A stretch of 64,000 nucleotides of DNA from Bradyrhizobium uaiense (lineage in GTDB: Bacteria; Pseudomonadota; Alphaproteobacteria; Rhizobiales; Xanthobacteraceae). The stretch lies in contig NZ_VKHP01000012.1 of NCBI RefSeq assembly GCF_010811875.1, forward strand, positions 1 through 64,000. The letters run 5' to 3'. A program made the position numbers and the translations under genes. Under the pieces are notes generated by a model. The model saw only the letters and a list, made by a program, of their open reading frames with translations, was not told the origin of the DNA and ran no database searches. Shown piece after piece: positions 34,954 to 42,503 of the stretch (position 1 is its first letter; each line of letters opens with the position of its first letter).

Positions 34954-35831
34954 TGGTGATGCTGCCGACCGATCGATTGACTTATTCGGCGATTGCCGAT
35001 CGTCCGTCGCTAAAGCTCCCCGGAGACGCTCGTCTGGCGGTCTGGGTTATTGTGAACGTCGAGGAATGGGATGCGCGCGAGACCATGCCGCGTACGGTTC
35101 TGACCCCGCCAGCCGGTGGATCGCCGAGCCCCGACATCCCCAACTGGGCGTGGCATGAATACGGCAATCGTGTCGGGTTCTGGCGCATGCTCGAGGTCTT
35201 CGACGCCCTGAAGATCAAGGCCGTTCTCGCCATCAACGGATCGGCAATCAGTGCTTATGAACCGATCGCGCGCGCGGCACACGCGCGAAACTGGGAGTTC
35301 ATCGGCCATGGATTCACGCAAAAGAACATGCAGAAGGTCGCAAATGAGCGTGAAGACATCGCCCGGACGGCAACGGCCATCAAGGACTTCACAGGGCGAA
35401 AACCGCGCGGTTGGCTTGGTCCTGGTCTGACCGAGACGTGGGAAACACCAGATCTCCTGGGCGAAGAGGGATACGACTACGTCTGCGATTGGGTGCTCGA
35501 CGATCAACCGGTCACGTTGAAGACGAGAAGCGGGCCGATCGTCAACATTCCCTACACCCAGGAATGCAACGACGTCGCGATGATGCTGATCCAGCATCAC
35601 AAGGCGTCGGAATATCGCGACCGGGCGATCGACCAGTTCGAGCAACTTTACGCGGACGCGCATGACTCCGCGCGTGTGATGGCGCTGGTCGTTCACCCCT
35701 ACATCATGGGTGCGCCACACCGCTTGCGCTATTTCCGCGAAGCTCTGGAGCATATTGCCGCCAAACAGGGAGTTCTGTTCTGGACCGGTGAGCAGATTTT
35801 CGACTGGTACCGCCAGACCGCGGGGGCTTGA
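34953..35831 (+). CDS. Polysaccharide-deacetylase-fold hydrolase (PuuE-like)
   Basis: 292 residues; aaggag ends six bases before the ATG at 34953, which overlaps the previous stop (TGATG). NodB-fold features are WVIVNVEEWDAR, the NWAWHEYGNRVGFWRMLEVFD segment, FIGHGFTQKNMQK (metal His in the position of the family's H), GWLGPGLTETWETPDLLGEEGYDYVCDW and VVHPYIMGAPHRLRYF. The N-terminal WAWHEYG pattern resembles allantoinase-type PuuE rather than chitin or peptidoglycan deacetylases. In this operon, next to a diketo-acid hydrolase and a carrier, an amide- or imide-hydrolysing role in small-molecule catabolism is more likely than cell-wall work (inference). Confidence 0.82.
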   Translation: MVMLPTDRLTYSAIADRPSLKLPGDARLAVWVIVNVEEWDARETMPRTVLTPPAGGSPSPDIPNWAWHEYGNRVGFWRMLEVFDALKIKAVLAINGSAISAYEPIARAAHARNWEFIGHGFTQKNMQKVANEREDIARTATAIKDFTGRKPRGWLGPGLTETWETPDLLGEEGYDYVCDWVLDDQPVTLKTRSGPIVNIPYTQECNDVAMMLIQHHKASEYRDRAIDQFEQLYADAHDSARVMALVVHPYIMGAPHRLRYFREALEHIAAKQGVLFWTGEQIFDWYRQTAGA

Positions 35832-35896
35832 ACCGTGTGCGGCTCGTCCCTCGGGCCGCACGGATCGCAACGAACAATAATTCCGGGAGGCACTCA

Positions 35897-37135
35897 ATGG
35901 CGACTGAAACCTCAGTCTCGGCAGACGTCAACGCGCGGCCGTCGCAAAGCCGCGCCATGCTTTGGATGTTCGGGGTCCTGCTCGCATCCTATGTGGTCAA
36001 TGCGATGGACCGGCAGATATTTCCATTACTGGCGGCCGACGTTCGCAAGGAGTACGGCTTCTCGCTTGCCGACACCGGACTCCTGTCCACGATCTTTACC
36101 CTCGGCATGGCACTCGCCGGATGGCCGACGGGCTATCTGCTTGCGCGCTTTACCCGAAAGACAGTGTTGCAGATCGGAATAGCTATCTTCTCCGCCGGAA
36201 CACTCATGACGGCCTTCGCGACCGGGATGGCCGACATGCTGCTCTACCGGGCCGCGACCGGAATCGGCGAGGCGATGCAACTAACGGCTCTGATTGCGAT
36301 CGCGACCACTTCATTTGTCGGCGCCCGCGCGGTCGCGGTAGGTGCGGTCAACGCCTCTTTCGGTGTCGGTGCGATCCTGGGGCCGATGGCGGCAAATTTC
36401 GCGCTTGCGGCCTACGGCAATTGGCGCGGACCCATCATCCTGTTCGGCGCCATTGGCTTTGTCGTCATGGTGGTCATTGCGCTCATCGTTCGTCCGGCTC
36501 TGACCGAAGTGCAGGGCCGGACCGATGGCATGCAGCTCGTCGGAGGCGCTACCACGCTGTTGAACCGCAACACGATAATCCTGACGATTCTCAGCGTGAT
36601 AGGCGGACTCATCATCTACGGCTATCTTGGCATGTATCCGGTGTTTCTGCGCGAGCAGCTGCATTTTGCGCCGGCCGAAACCGGACAGGTCATGAGTATC
36701 TACGGTGCTGGTGTGCTGTGCTCGCTGATTGGCGGATGGGTTGGCGACCGGTTTTCGCCGCGAACCGTACTCAGTGGCGCGTTTCTCGGGGCGACGGTGC
36801 TCGGCTATCTCTTGTTCTCGGGTGCGCAAGGATTTGTGCTTCAGGCTGTGCTCTCGTTCGCTTGGGGCTTGGTCGTGAGCGGCACGATCTACGTCAATCT
36901 CGCGGGATACCATGTCAAGGCGGTGGCGCCGCCGCTTGCAGGCCGCGCCTCCGGTACATTCGTCACCAGTCTTTATGGGGCGGCAGCGATTGCTGGGTAC
37001 CTGATCGGGTTTCTCGCGAATCGTGCCGGCTGGAGCGTCGCCGGCCTCATTCAGATAACCCTGATGTCCGGTCTCGGGGCCGTGCTGTCGCTCGCGCTCC
37101 GGCCGGAGTTGATGTCCACCCGTCGTGCCGCCTAA
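35897..37135 (+). CDS. Major facilitator superfamily transporter
   Basis: 412 residues; ggaggc eight bases before the ATG at 35897 settles the start. Twelve hydrophobic segments in two groups of six with a short central loop (EVQGRTDGMQLVGGATTLLNRN). The first-half signature is NAMDRQIFPLLAADVRKEYGFSLADTGLLSTIFTLGMALAGWPTGYLLARFTRK; the second-half counterpart is GWVGDRFSPRTV. The NxMDRQ start suggests the anion/organic-acid carrier group. As the last gene of the operon it probably imports the compound that the two hydrolases degrade. Its TAA stop is formed by the first bases of the palindromic repeat that follows. Confidence 0.9.
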   Translation: MATETSVSADVNARPSQSRAMLWMFGVLLASYVVNAMDRQIFPLLAADVRKEYGFSLADTGLLSTIFTLGMALAGWPTGYLLARFTRKTVLQIGIAIFSAGTLMTAFATGMADMLLYRAATGIGEAMQLTALIAIATTSFVGARAVAVGAVNASFGVGAILGPMAANFALAAYGNWRGPIILFGAIGFVVMVVIALIVRPALTEVQGRTDGMQLVGGATTLLNRNTIILTILSVIGGLIIYGYLGMYPVFLREQLHFAPAETGQVMSIYGAGVLCSLIGGWVGDRFSPRTVLSGAFLGATVLGYLLFSGAQGFVLQAVLSFAWGLVVSGTIYVNLAGYHVKAVAPPLAGRASGTFVTSLYGAAAIAGYLIGFLANRAGWSVAGLIQITLMSGLGAVLSLALRPELMSTRRAA

Positions 37136-37231
37136 AGCGCGATGAGATCAGGTTGAATCGTCGTCGCGCTTTAGCTCTTTGTTTGAGCATGATCTTTCCG
37201 GAAAACCGCTTCGCACTTTTCCGGATCATGC
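37133..37231 (+). repeat. Two-hairpin palindromic intergenic repeat
   Basis: Hairpin one: taaagcgcga (37133-37142) with tcgcgcttta (37164-37173). Hairpin two: gcatgatctttccggaaaa (37187-37205) with ttttccggatcatgc (37217-37231). The text closely resembles a dispersed palindromic repeat known to recur in Bradyrhizobium and relatives (recognition from memory). It overlaps the MFS stop codon and probably also stabilises or ends that transcript. Confidence 0.75.
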
Positions 37232-37269
37232 TTTAGCAGCTCGAAGCGTCCCGACCACGAAGCTCGATC

Positions 37270-37416
37270 ATGTTGAATAGGACACGATCCCTCCGGGGGA
37301 TGGTGACTTCGCCGCATCATCTGGCAAGCGAAGCCGGGATTCGTATTCTCCGTCAGGGAGGCAATGCGGAAATAGCGATGTCGCTGCGACCTATTTGGCC
37401 TAGCCCAGCTCACTAG
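37270..37416 (+). pseudogene. N-terminal stub of a gamma-glutamyltransferase gene
   Basis: A 48-residue frame reads MLNRTRSLRGMVTSPHHLAS then EAGIRILRQGGNAEIAMSLR before a stop. GMVTSPHHLASEAG..ILR.GGNA is the start of the gamma-glutamyltranspeptidase family (normally over 500 residues, continuing VEAAIA...). The alignment breaks right after GGNA. Nothing downstream restores it. Confidence 0.7.
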
Positions 37417-37475
37417 CTGCCTTGCATCGCCGCGTACCGCTCAAATGTCGGTCGCAAGCCACTCCCAGACCATCA

Positions 37476-37733
37476 TCACTGAAGAACCTTCGGCAGCACG
37501 ACGACGACATCAATTTCCCGGCGGAGGATTTGCGACGCAACGAATGCGACATGCAGGGCGAAATTGTCCTCGATCTCAGCCGCGGTCGACTCGTCTTTTG
37601 CGTAGACATACAGAAGCGGTCCGTCGACCTCAGCAAAGCGGATGCCCGCGAACACGCGGTCAAACGTTCCCGCGCCCACGATGAGCGCCATTCTAGCCTG
37701 TATTGCGTAGCCTTGGATTTCGGTCAGGTCCAT
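37476..37733 (-). CDS. Small protein, weakly like DnaA domain I
   Basis: 85 residues from the ATG at 37733 (a TTG at 37796 would add 21). The sequence runs QARMALIVGAGTFDRVFAGI, RFAEVDGPLLYVYAKDESTA, AEIEDNFALHVAFVASQIL, RREIDVVVVLPKV. The order (F..VF..I.F..VDG.L.VYA......EIE..F....) echoes DnaA domain I, a protein-interaction domain that also occurs alone in some bacteria. The likeness is by eye only. Divergent from the gene at 37827. Confidence 0.4.
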   Translation of the reverse strand: MDLTEIQGYAIQARMALIVGAGTFDRVFAGIRFAEVDGPLLYVYAKDESTAAEIEDNFALHVAFVASQILRREIDVVVVLPKVLQ

Positions 37734-37826
37734 TTTGCACCGCAGGGATAATGAGCTGTTGGTGCAATAGATGTTTACACCTTCCGCCGCGGACAAGGGG
37801 CAGGTTCAGGCGCAAGCCGGAAGGCC

Positions 37827-38288
37827 ATGCTCCGGACAGGGAAGCGCCGATCTGCTTTGCATTACCAATGGAAGGACTCCCGGCTTATAAGACGGCCAGG
37901 TCACCGGTTGAGTCGGCTAGCTTTGACCGTCTCATGGCTGAACAGGGCGCGCAAAGTGAAGGACCCAGAGGCCGTCGCCGCAATCATGTCGGCCCTTCGA
38001 GAGGCGCATGGGGACAACGTTGCTCGGGCCTTCCTCGCTGACGGAGTGAGCCTGGCTGCGCTTGTCGACGCCGTGTTTTCTCTTCCGATCAAGAACAGCG
38101 TGGCGGTCAGGGCGATTGCTCGAGCGTTCGAATCCGGAGATTTCGTTATCTCTCCCGACATCGGGCCGCTTTGGCATGTCAAATATGTGTGCAGCCACCC
38201 GGGCTCGATGACCGTCGTAGATCTGGTCGTGCTGACGCCAGAGAGAACATTCACCAGCACCGAAATCTCGATGCGGCTGCGCGGGTGA
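37827..38288 (+). CDS. Hypothetical protein
   Basis: 153 residues from an ATG preceded by ggaagg. The part from residue 54 on (MSALREAHGDNVARAFLADG, then LAALVDAVFSLPIKNSVAVR, GDFVISPDIGPLWHVKYVCS, VVDLVVLTPERTFTSTEISM) has good coding character; the first 40 residues are Arg-rich and may not be translated, so a later start is possible. No family is recognised. Confidence 0.45.
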   Translation: MLRTGKRRSALHYQWKDSRLIRRPGHRLSRLALTVSWLNRARKVKDPEAVAAIMSALREAHGDNVARAFLADGVSLAALVDAVFSLPIKNSVAVRAIARAFESGDFVISPDIGPLWHVKYVCSHPGSMTVVDLVVLTPERTFTSTEISMRLRG

Positions 38289-38295
38289 TCGCGCT

Positions 38296-38526
38296 CTATT
38301 GCAATTCCTGAAAATAGCCGGTGCTATCGACGAGGATGGACCTGACCTTTCCATCCTTTGTTGCCTTGAAGGCCTTGATCTTTCCGGACGGCACCTCCCG
38401 GACTTGCGAAAAGCCGGCGGCCTCTAGCTTTGCCTTGATCTCTTCCAAGGTAAGGGCAGAGGCGGTCTGGAGTGCGCCGAGCGGCGCCAGTAGACAAAGA
38501 GCGAGACAGAGCTTTTGCGGGTTCAT
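38296..38526 (-). CDS. Small exported PepSY-like protein
   Basis: 76 residues from the ATG at 38526. Signal peptide MNPQKLCLALCLLAPLGALQ-TASA, then a single PepSY-type unit: LTLEEIKAKLEAAGFSQVREVP, GKIKAFKATKDGKVRSILVD and TGYFQELQ. PepSY domains are about this size and are periplasmic, thought to inhibit or bind proteases. The frame stays open upstream to 38679 but that part is not protein-like. Confidence 0.65.
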   Translation of the reverse strand: MNPQKLCLALCLLAPLGALQTASALTLEEIKAKLEAAGFSQVREVPSGKIKAFKATKDGKVRSILVDSTGYFQELQ

Positions 38527-38688
38527 GTCCACAGCTAGGTTACGGGTTTCCTTTCGTCCCGGTCGTGTTGGCCAGATTGTTGCCGAATGCCCAGCACAAA
38601 AAGAGCGAGCGTGGAGGTCGCCCTGCGAGGCCGTCGGCGCTCGGAGTGCTTGCTCGCACGCTGGCGTTGGGGGACCCATAGATGATCC

Positions 38689-39300
38689 TCAGACTCTTAT
38701 GGAGAATCGGTCGAACGCAGTGAGCGTCTGAAGCCGTATCTCGGTGTCCCCTTGGTAGATCGTCCTCTGCAGGTACTCGATTTCGGTTGCCTGATTGGGT
38801 TCATCGACGTCGATATACCACGACCGCGGCCGGCCATCGGCGCCGTCGCTCCAACGATAGCCGCGCCGCTTGAGCTCGTCCTTGAGCTCGAAGGGTGACT
38901 GCTCGGCCCAGATCCTGATTGTCTTGCGGCGGGCTCGCTCCAGCAGGACAGAAAGCACGGTCCGATCGAGCCGGGGCAGGGTGATCGCGAGGATCTCAAG
39001 CAGTGCCAGGCAATCGTCGACTGCCCTATGCGCCTCATGAAACAGCCCGGCCTTCATCAGAAGATAGGACAGCCGCGAGCCCTCGAAGCCAAGGTTGCGC
39101 CATTCAACCTCGCTGAGCCGCGACGAAAAAATTTCTCCACCTCGCCGATCCCACAAACCGCGCCAGCCACTGTAGCACCATGGTCTCCTGGATTGTCTCA
39201 CTCCTGAACTCGCCGATCGGCTCGACCTGAGAAAATGTCGCAAGGAACCGATGATATGTTGTGCCTTTGATGCCCCCTGTTCGGTGACGCCCATCGCCAC
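38689..39300 (-). pseudogene. Truncated 3'-5' exonuclease (DNA polymerase III epsilon-like)
   Basis: The C-terminal part is well preserved: LGFEGSRLSYLLMKAGLFHEAHRAVDDCLALLEILA (the ExoIII motif with H-x-A-x-x-D), RKTIRIWAEQSPFELKDELKRRGYRWSDG, RPRSWYIDVDE and LQTLTAFDRFS. The N-terminal half with the ExoI (DxE) and ExoII Asp residues is missing; the first 65 residues of the frame are Arg/Ser-rich and out of frame with the family. It cannot be a working nuclease. Neighbour of an integrase chimera. Confidence 0.8.
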
Positions 39301-39306
39301 AGACCG

Positions 39307-40287
39307 TTAGCCATCATCGTCGGCACGCTGAATACGGTCCCGCGAGATGGCGGGCGAGCCCAGTAGCCCCCCCTGAATCCAGGCTACTCCCGCCAGCCGC
39401 GCGATACGAAGATCTTCGGGCGTCTCACACCCCAGCGCGATGACCGCCTTGCTGAGACGCGCAGCCACGCTGACCACCTCCGACAAGTGCGACCGCCCTT
39501 CCCGATCAAGTCGGGCGGCATGCAAGATTCTCGCATCGAGTTTGATGAAGTCCGGGCCGGCGGACACCAGGGTGTAGCGATCCTCCGATCGTGCCCCGAC
39601 ATCGTCGACGGCGATACGACAGCCAAGGGCTTGCAGCGTACGAATGAAGCCCTGTGTCTCATCATGGTCGGGTAGAGGCGTGGTTACCGTCACCTCAAGT
39701 ATCAAGCGTCTGGCAACATGGGGATGCCGCGCCGCCTTCGCGATAATCGGCAGCCACTGCGCATCCAGGACCGCACTGCGCGCGGAAATATTGCACCCCA
39801 GACAAATCTGGGGCTCCTTCAGTAACTCGTCGATCGCTCGGCTGACCACCCAGTGGTGGACGCCTCGGATCAACTCTGTTCTCTCCAGGATGGAAATGGC
39901 AGCACCCATAGCCTTGCTGGCAGGCTCCGATCCTGCGATGTGCAAGAGGCATTCCCAGTACAAGATCTCATCCGGCCGATTGCTGCTGCACACCGGCTGG
40001 TAGGCGAAGCACAGCCGTCCTTCCTCCAGCGCTGAGATGCAGGCGGCGCCTGGCTTGCCGACCTCAGCAAGATCGTCGAGATGCAACGCGATCAAATCGG
40101 AAAAGATGCGCGGTTGCTGTTGAGACTTGAAGCGTCGGACTGGGGTCCCCCGATCGATTGAGCGCTCGGCTTCGATTGCCCACTCTTCGGCATCGCGTCG
40201 TCGGATGAATGTATTCGCGACGTACTGGCGTTTCCTCCTGACCTGGACGCGCCAGCTTCCTGACTCCAGCTTCGTATAGGTCGGCAT
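39307..40287 (-). CDS. Chimera: tyrosine-integrase N-terminus fused to a degenerate EAL domain
   Basis: 326 residues from the ATG at 40287. Residues 1-78 or so are the arm-binding start of a phage-type integrase: MPTYTKLESGSWRVQVRRKR, TFIRRRDAEEWAIEAERSID, FSDLIALHLDDLAEVGK. It then passes without a stop into an EAL domain: GAACISALEEGRLCFAYQPV, ECLLHIAG (EAL changed to ECL), LGCNISARS (Asn kept), LILEVTVT, RIAVDDVGARS (Asp pair kept), DFIKLDA (Lys kept), ALGCETPED (AEG.ET changed to ALG.ET), IQGGLLGSP (Gln kept). The core-binding and catalytic integrase domains (R, HxxR, Y) are absent. c-di-GMP hydrolysis is doubtful with Glu losses; ligand binding is possible. It lies next to dusA. Confidence 0.75.
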   Translation of the reverse strand: MPTYTKLESGSWRVQVRRKRQYVANTFIRRRDAEEWAIEAERSIDRGTPVRRFKSQQQPRIFSDLIALHLDDLAEVGKPGAACISALEEGRLCFAYQPVCSSNRPDEILYWECLLHIAGSEPASKAMGAAISILERTELIRGVHHWVVSRAIDELLKEPQICLGCNISARSAVLDAQWLPIIAKAARHPHVARRLILEVTVTTPLPDHDETQGFIRTLQALGCRIAVDDVGARSEDRYTLVSAGPDFIKLDARILHAARLDREGRSHLSEVVSVAARLSKAVIALGCETPEDLRIARLAGVAWIQGGLLGSPAISRDRIQRADDDG

Positions 40288-40395
40288 TTGCGTGTGCAAC
40301 CCGATTTCGTGTGCGCTAAGTGTGCACCGCGAGATCAAATGCGGTACAAGCGTGTGCAATTCTGGCTAGTTTGGAGTGCACACAGAGCGCACACG
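40288..40395. other. Cluster of GTGTGC repeats between the integrase relic and dusA
   Basis: GTGTGC occurs at 40292, 40309, 40320 and 40352, and inverted (GCACAC) at 40378 and 40389. Six copies in about 105 bases beside an integrase N-terminus and an integration target are what arm-type integrase binding sites would look like. Confidence 0.5.
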
Positions 40396-40432
40396 TTCCC
40401 GATCTAGTCCATTGAAAGAATAGGGTAACTTA

Positions 40433-41449
40433 TTGGAATATCAAGATTATCGCTTTTCCGTGGCGCCGATGATGGACTGGACCGATCGGCATTGCCGCGT
40501 CTTCCATCGTCTGATGTCGCGGCGGGCGCGGCTTTATACGGAGATGCTGACGACCGGCGCCGTGATCCACGGTGATCGGGCGCGGCTGCTCGGCTTCGAT
40601 GCCAGCGAGCATCCGGTGGCGCTGCAGCTTGGTGGTTCCGATCCGGGTGACCTCGCGACTGCTGCGCAGATCGGCGAGCAGTTCGGTTACGACGAGATCA
40701 ATCTCAATGTCGGCTGTCCGTCCGATCGGGTGAAGGATGGCCGCTTCGGTGCCTGCCTGATGGCGGAGCCGGCGCTGGTCGCCGAAGGCGTTGCGGCGAT
40801 GAAGCGCGCGGTGCGGATTCCCGTCACGGTGAAATGCCGGATCGGCATCGACGACCAGGATCCGGAGGTCGCGCTCGATACGCTGGCCCGCGGTGTGATT
40901 GCCGCCGGCGCGGATGCGCTCGTCGTGCACGCGCGCAAGGCCTGGCTCAACGGATTGTCGCCGAAGGAGAACCGCGACATCCCGCCGCTCGCCTATGATC
41001 GCGTCTACCGCCTGAAGGCGGCGCTGCCGGACGTCCCCATCATCATCAACGGCGGCATCACGAGCGTCGCCGAGGCGAAGCAGCATCTGGCGCATGTCGA
41101 TGGCGTGATGCTGGGGCGGGCGGCCTATCAGGAGCCGTGGCGGCTGCTGTCGGTTGATTCCGAGCTGTTCGGCGAGACGTCGCCGCATGCCACGATGAAG
41201 GACGTGTTCACGGCGATGCTGCCCTATATCGAGCGGCAACTGGCTGAAGGCACGCGGCTGCATTCGATCACGCGTCACTTCGTCGGCGCCTTCCATGGTG
41301 TCCCCGGCGCGCGTGCGTTCCGCAGGCACCTCGCGGAGAACGGCGTTCGGCCGGGCGCTGGGATCGAGGTGCTGCGCGATGCGATCGCACGCGTTGACGA
41401 TCGCGCGCTTGTGACGGGGCACATTACTGCTTGCGCTGACGCCGCATGA
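40433..41449 (+). CDS. dusA: tRNA-dihydrouridine synthase A
   Basis: 338 residues. FMN enzyme that reduces U20/U20a of tRNA. Signatures: FSVAPMMDWTDRHCR, LYTEMLTTGAVIHGD, VALQLGGSDP, INLNVGCPSDRVKDGRFGACLM (catalytic Cys in NxGCP), VKCRIGIDD, VVHARKAWLNGLSPKENRD, IINGGI and GVMLGRAAY; C-terminal HFVGAFHGVPGARAFRRHL. An in-frame TAG lies 12 bases before the TTG at 40433, so the only start that keeps the FSVAPMMDW core is this TTG. That suggests the native 5' end has been replaced. DusA 5' ends are known integration targets of a family of prophage/island integrases, which fits the relic just upstream. Confidence 0.93.
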   Translation: MEYQDYRFSVAPMMDWTDRHCRVFHRLMSRRARLYTEMLTTGAVIHGDRARLLGFDASEHPVALQLGGSDPGDLATAAQIGEQFGYDEINLNVGCPSDRVKDGRFGACLMAEPALVAEGVAAMKRAVRIPVTVKCRIGIDDQDPEVALDTLARGVIAAGADALVVHARKAWLNGLSPKENRDIPPLAYDRVYRLKAALPDVPIIINGGITSVAEAKQHLAHVDGVMLGRAAYQEPWRLLSVDSELFGETSPHATMKDVFTAMLPYIERQLAEGTRLHSITRHFVGAFHGVPGARAFRRHLAENGVRPGAGIEVLRDAIARVDDRALVTGHITACADAA

Positions 41450-42320
41450 CGTCTTGCGCGATCTTCAGGAAGTTGAAGAGATGCGGCATCCGGTTGTCGC
41501 GCCGATAGTTCAGCGACAGCGCAGTGCCCGGGTTATGTCCCTCATAGGCGCGATAGGCGACGCCGGGGCGTTCCGCCTGCGAGACTGATTTCGGCACCAG
41601 CGCGATGCCGACGCCAACCGACACCAGGCTGATTGCGGTCTGATAGTCCTGGGCCAGCACCTGCGATTTCGGAATGAAGCCCTCTTCGAGGCAGATGTTG
41701 AGAATATGATCGGCGAAGCTCGGGCGCGGCTTGCGCGGGTAGAGCACGAATGTCTCGGCCTTCAGCGCCGCCAGCCGCGTGACCTGGCGTTCAAGCAGGG
41801 GCGAGGTATCAGACAGCGCGAGGATCAACGGCTCCTGCAGCAGCGGCTCCGACTTCAACTCCTCGTCCTCGAGCGAGGGCCGGGCGACGGCGATATCGAT
41901 CTCGCGCTGGATCACCGCGCGCTTCTGCTCGGCGTTGTTCATCGCCGACAGCGCGAGCTCGACGTCGGGATAGGCCGAACGAAACGCCTTGATGACGTTG
42001 GGCAGCACGCCATAGGTCGCCGATCCGACGAAGGCGACGCGCAAGTGGCCCGAAAAACCCTCTCCGATCCGCTTGATCTCGCGATGCGTGCGGTCGAGCC
42101 GCTCCAGCACGTCGCGCGCACGCTCCAGCAGAACACTGCCGGCCTGGGTCAGCCGGATCTGGCTTCGACTCCGGTCGATCAGCATGACGCCGAGATCGCT
42201 CTCCAGCTGTGCGATCTGCCGGCTGAGCGGCGGCTGTGCGATCGCGAGCCGCGATGCAGCGCGGCCGAAATGCAATTCCTCGGCGACGGCGACGAAATAG
42301 ACCAGTCGCCTGAGATCCAT
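41424..42320 (-). CDS. LysR-family regulator, CatR/BenM-like
   Basis: 298 residues from the ATG at 42320 (MDLRRLVYFVAVAEELHFGRAASRLAIAQPPLSRQIAQLE), the LysR winged helix with the LHFGRAA...QPPLS variant typical of CatR/CatM/CbnR-type regulators. The effector domain carries VAFVGSATYGVLPNVIKAFR, the hallmark of the aromatic-degradation subgroup. It lies downstream of catB on the same strand and overlaps the 3' end of dusA by 26 bases on the opposite strand. It probably senses cis,cis-muconate and activates the cat genes (family knowledge plus context). Confidence 0.9.
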   Translation of the reverse strand: MDLRRLVYFVAVAEELHFGRAASRLAIAQPPLSRQIAQLESDLGVMLIDRSRSQIRLTQAGSVLLERARDVLERLDRTHREIKRIGEGFSGHLRVAFVGSATYGVLPNVIKAFRSAYPDVELALSAMNNAEQKRAVIQREIDIAVARPSLEDEELKSEPLLQEPLILALSDTSPLLERQVTRLAALKAETFVLYPRKPRPSFADHILNICLEEGFIPKSQVLAQDYQTAISLVSVGVGIALVPKSVSQAERPGVAYRAYEGHNPGTALSLNYRRDNRMPHLFNFLKIAQDVMRRQRKQ

Positions 42321-42503
42321 GACATCGTCGCGATCGTTCACGGTCAGCCGGACGTGTGTTCGCACACTTCCGGAGAAGCTGCGGGAAAGGCCTGCCGGGT
42401 TCGATACCGCGTCGTCATCAGCGTGCGATCAGGATGGTTCCAGTGCAAAGACTGGGCGTGGGTCCCAGGATTGTCAATTGTCCGCGGGAATGACGCCATC
42501 CGT

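Noticed and set aside
40433-40500. Second copy of the dusA 5' core marking the far end of an island
   Set aside because: I looked for the APMMDW-coding string elsewhere in the window by eye and saw none.
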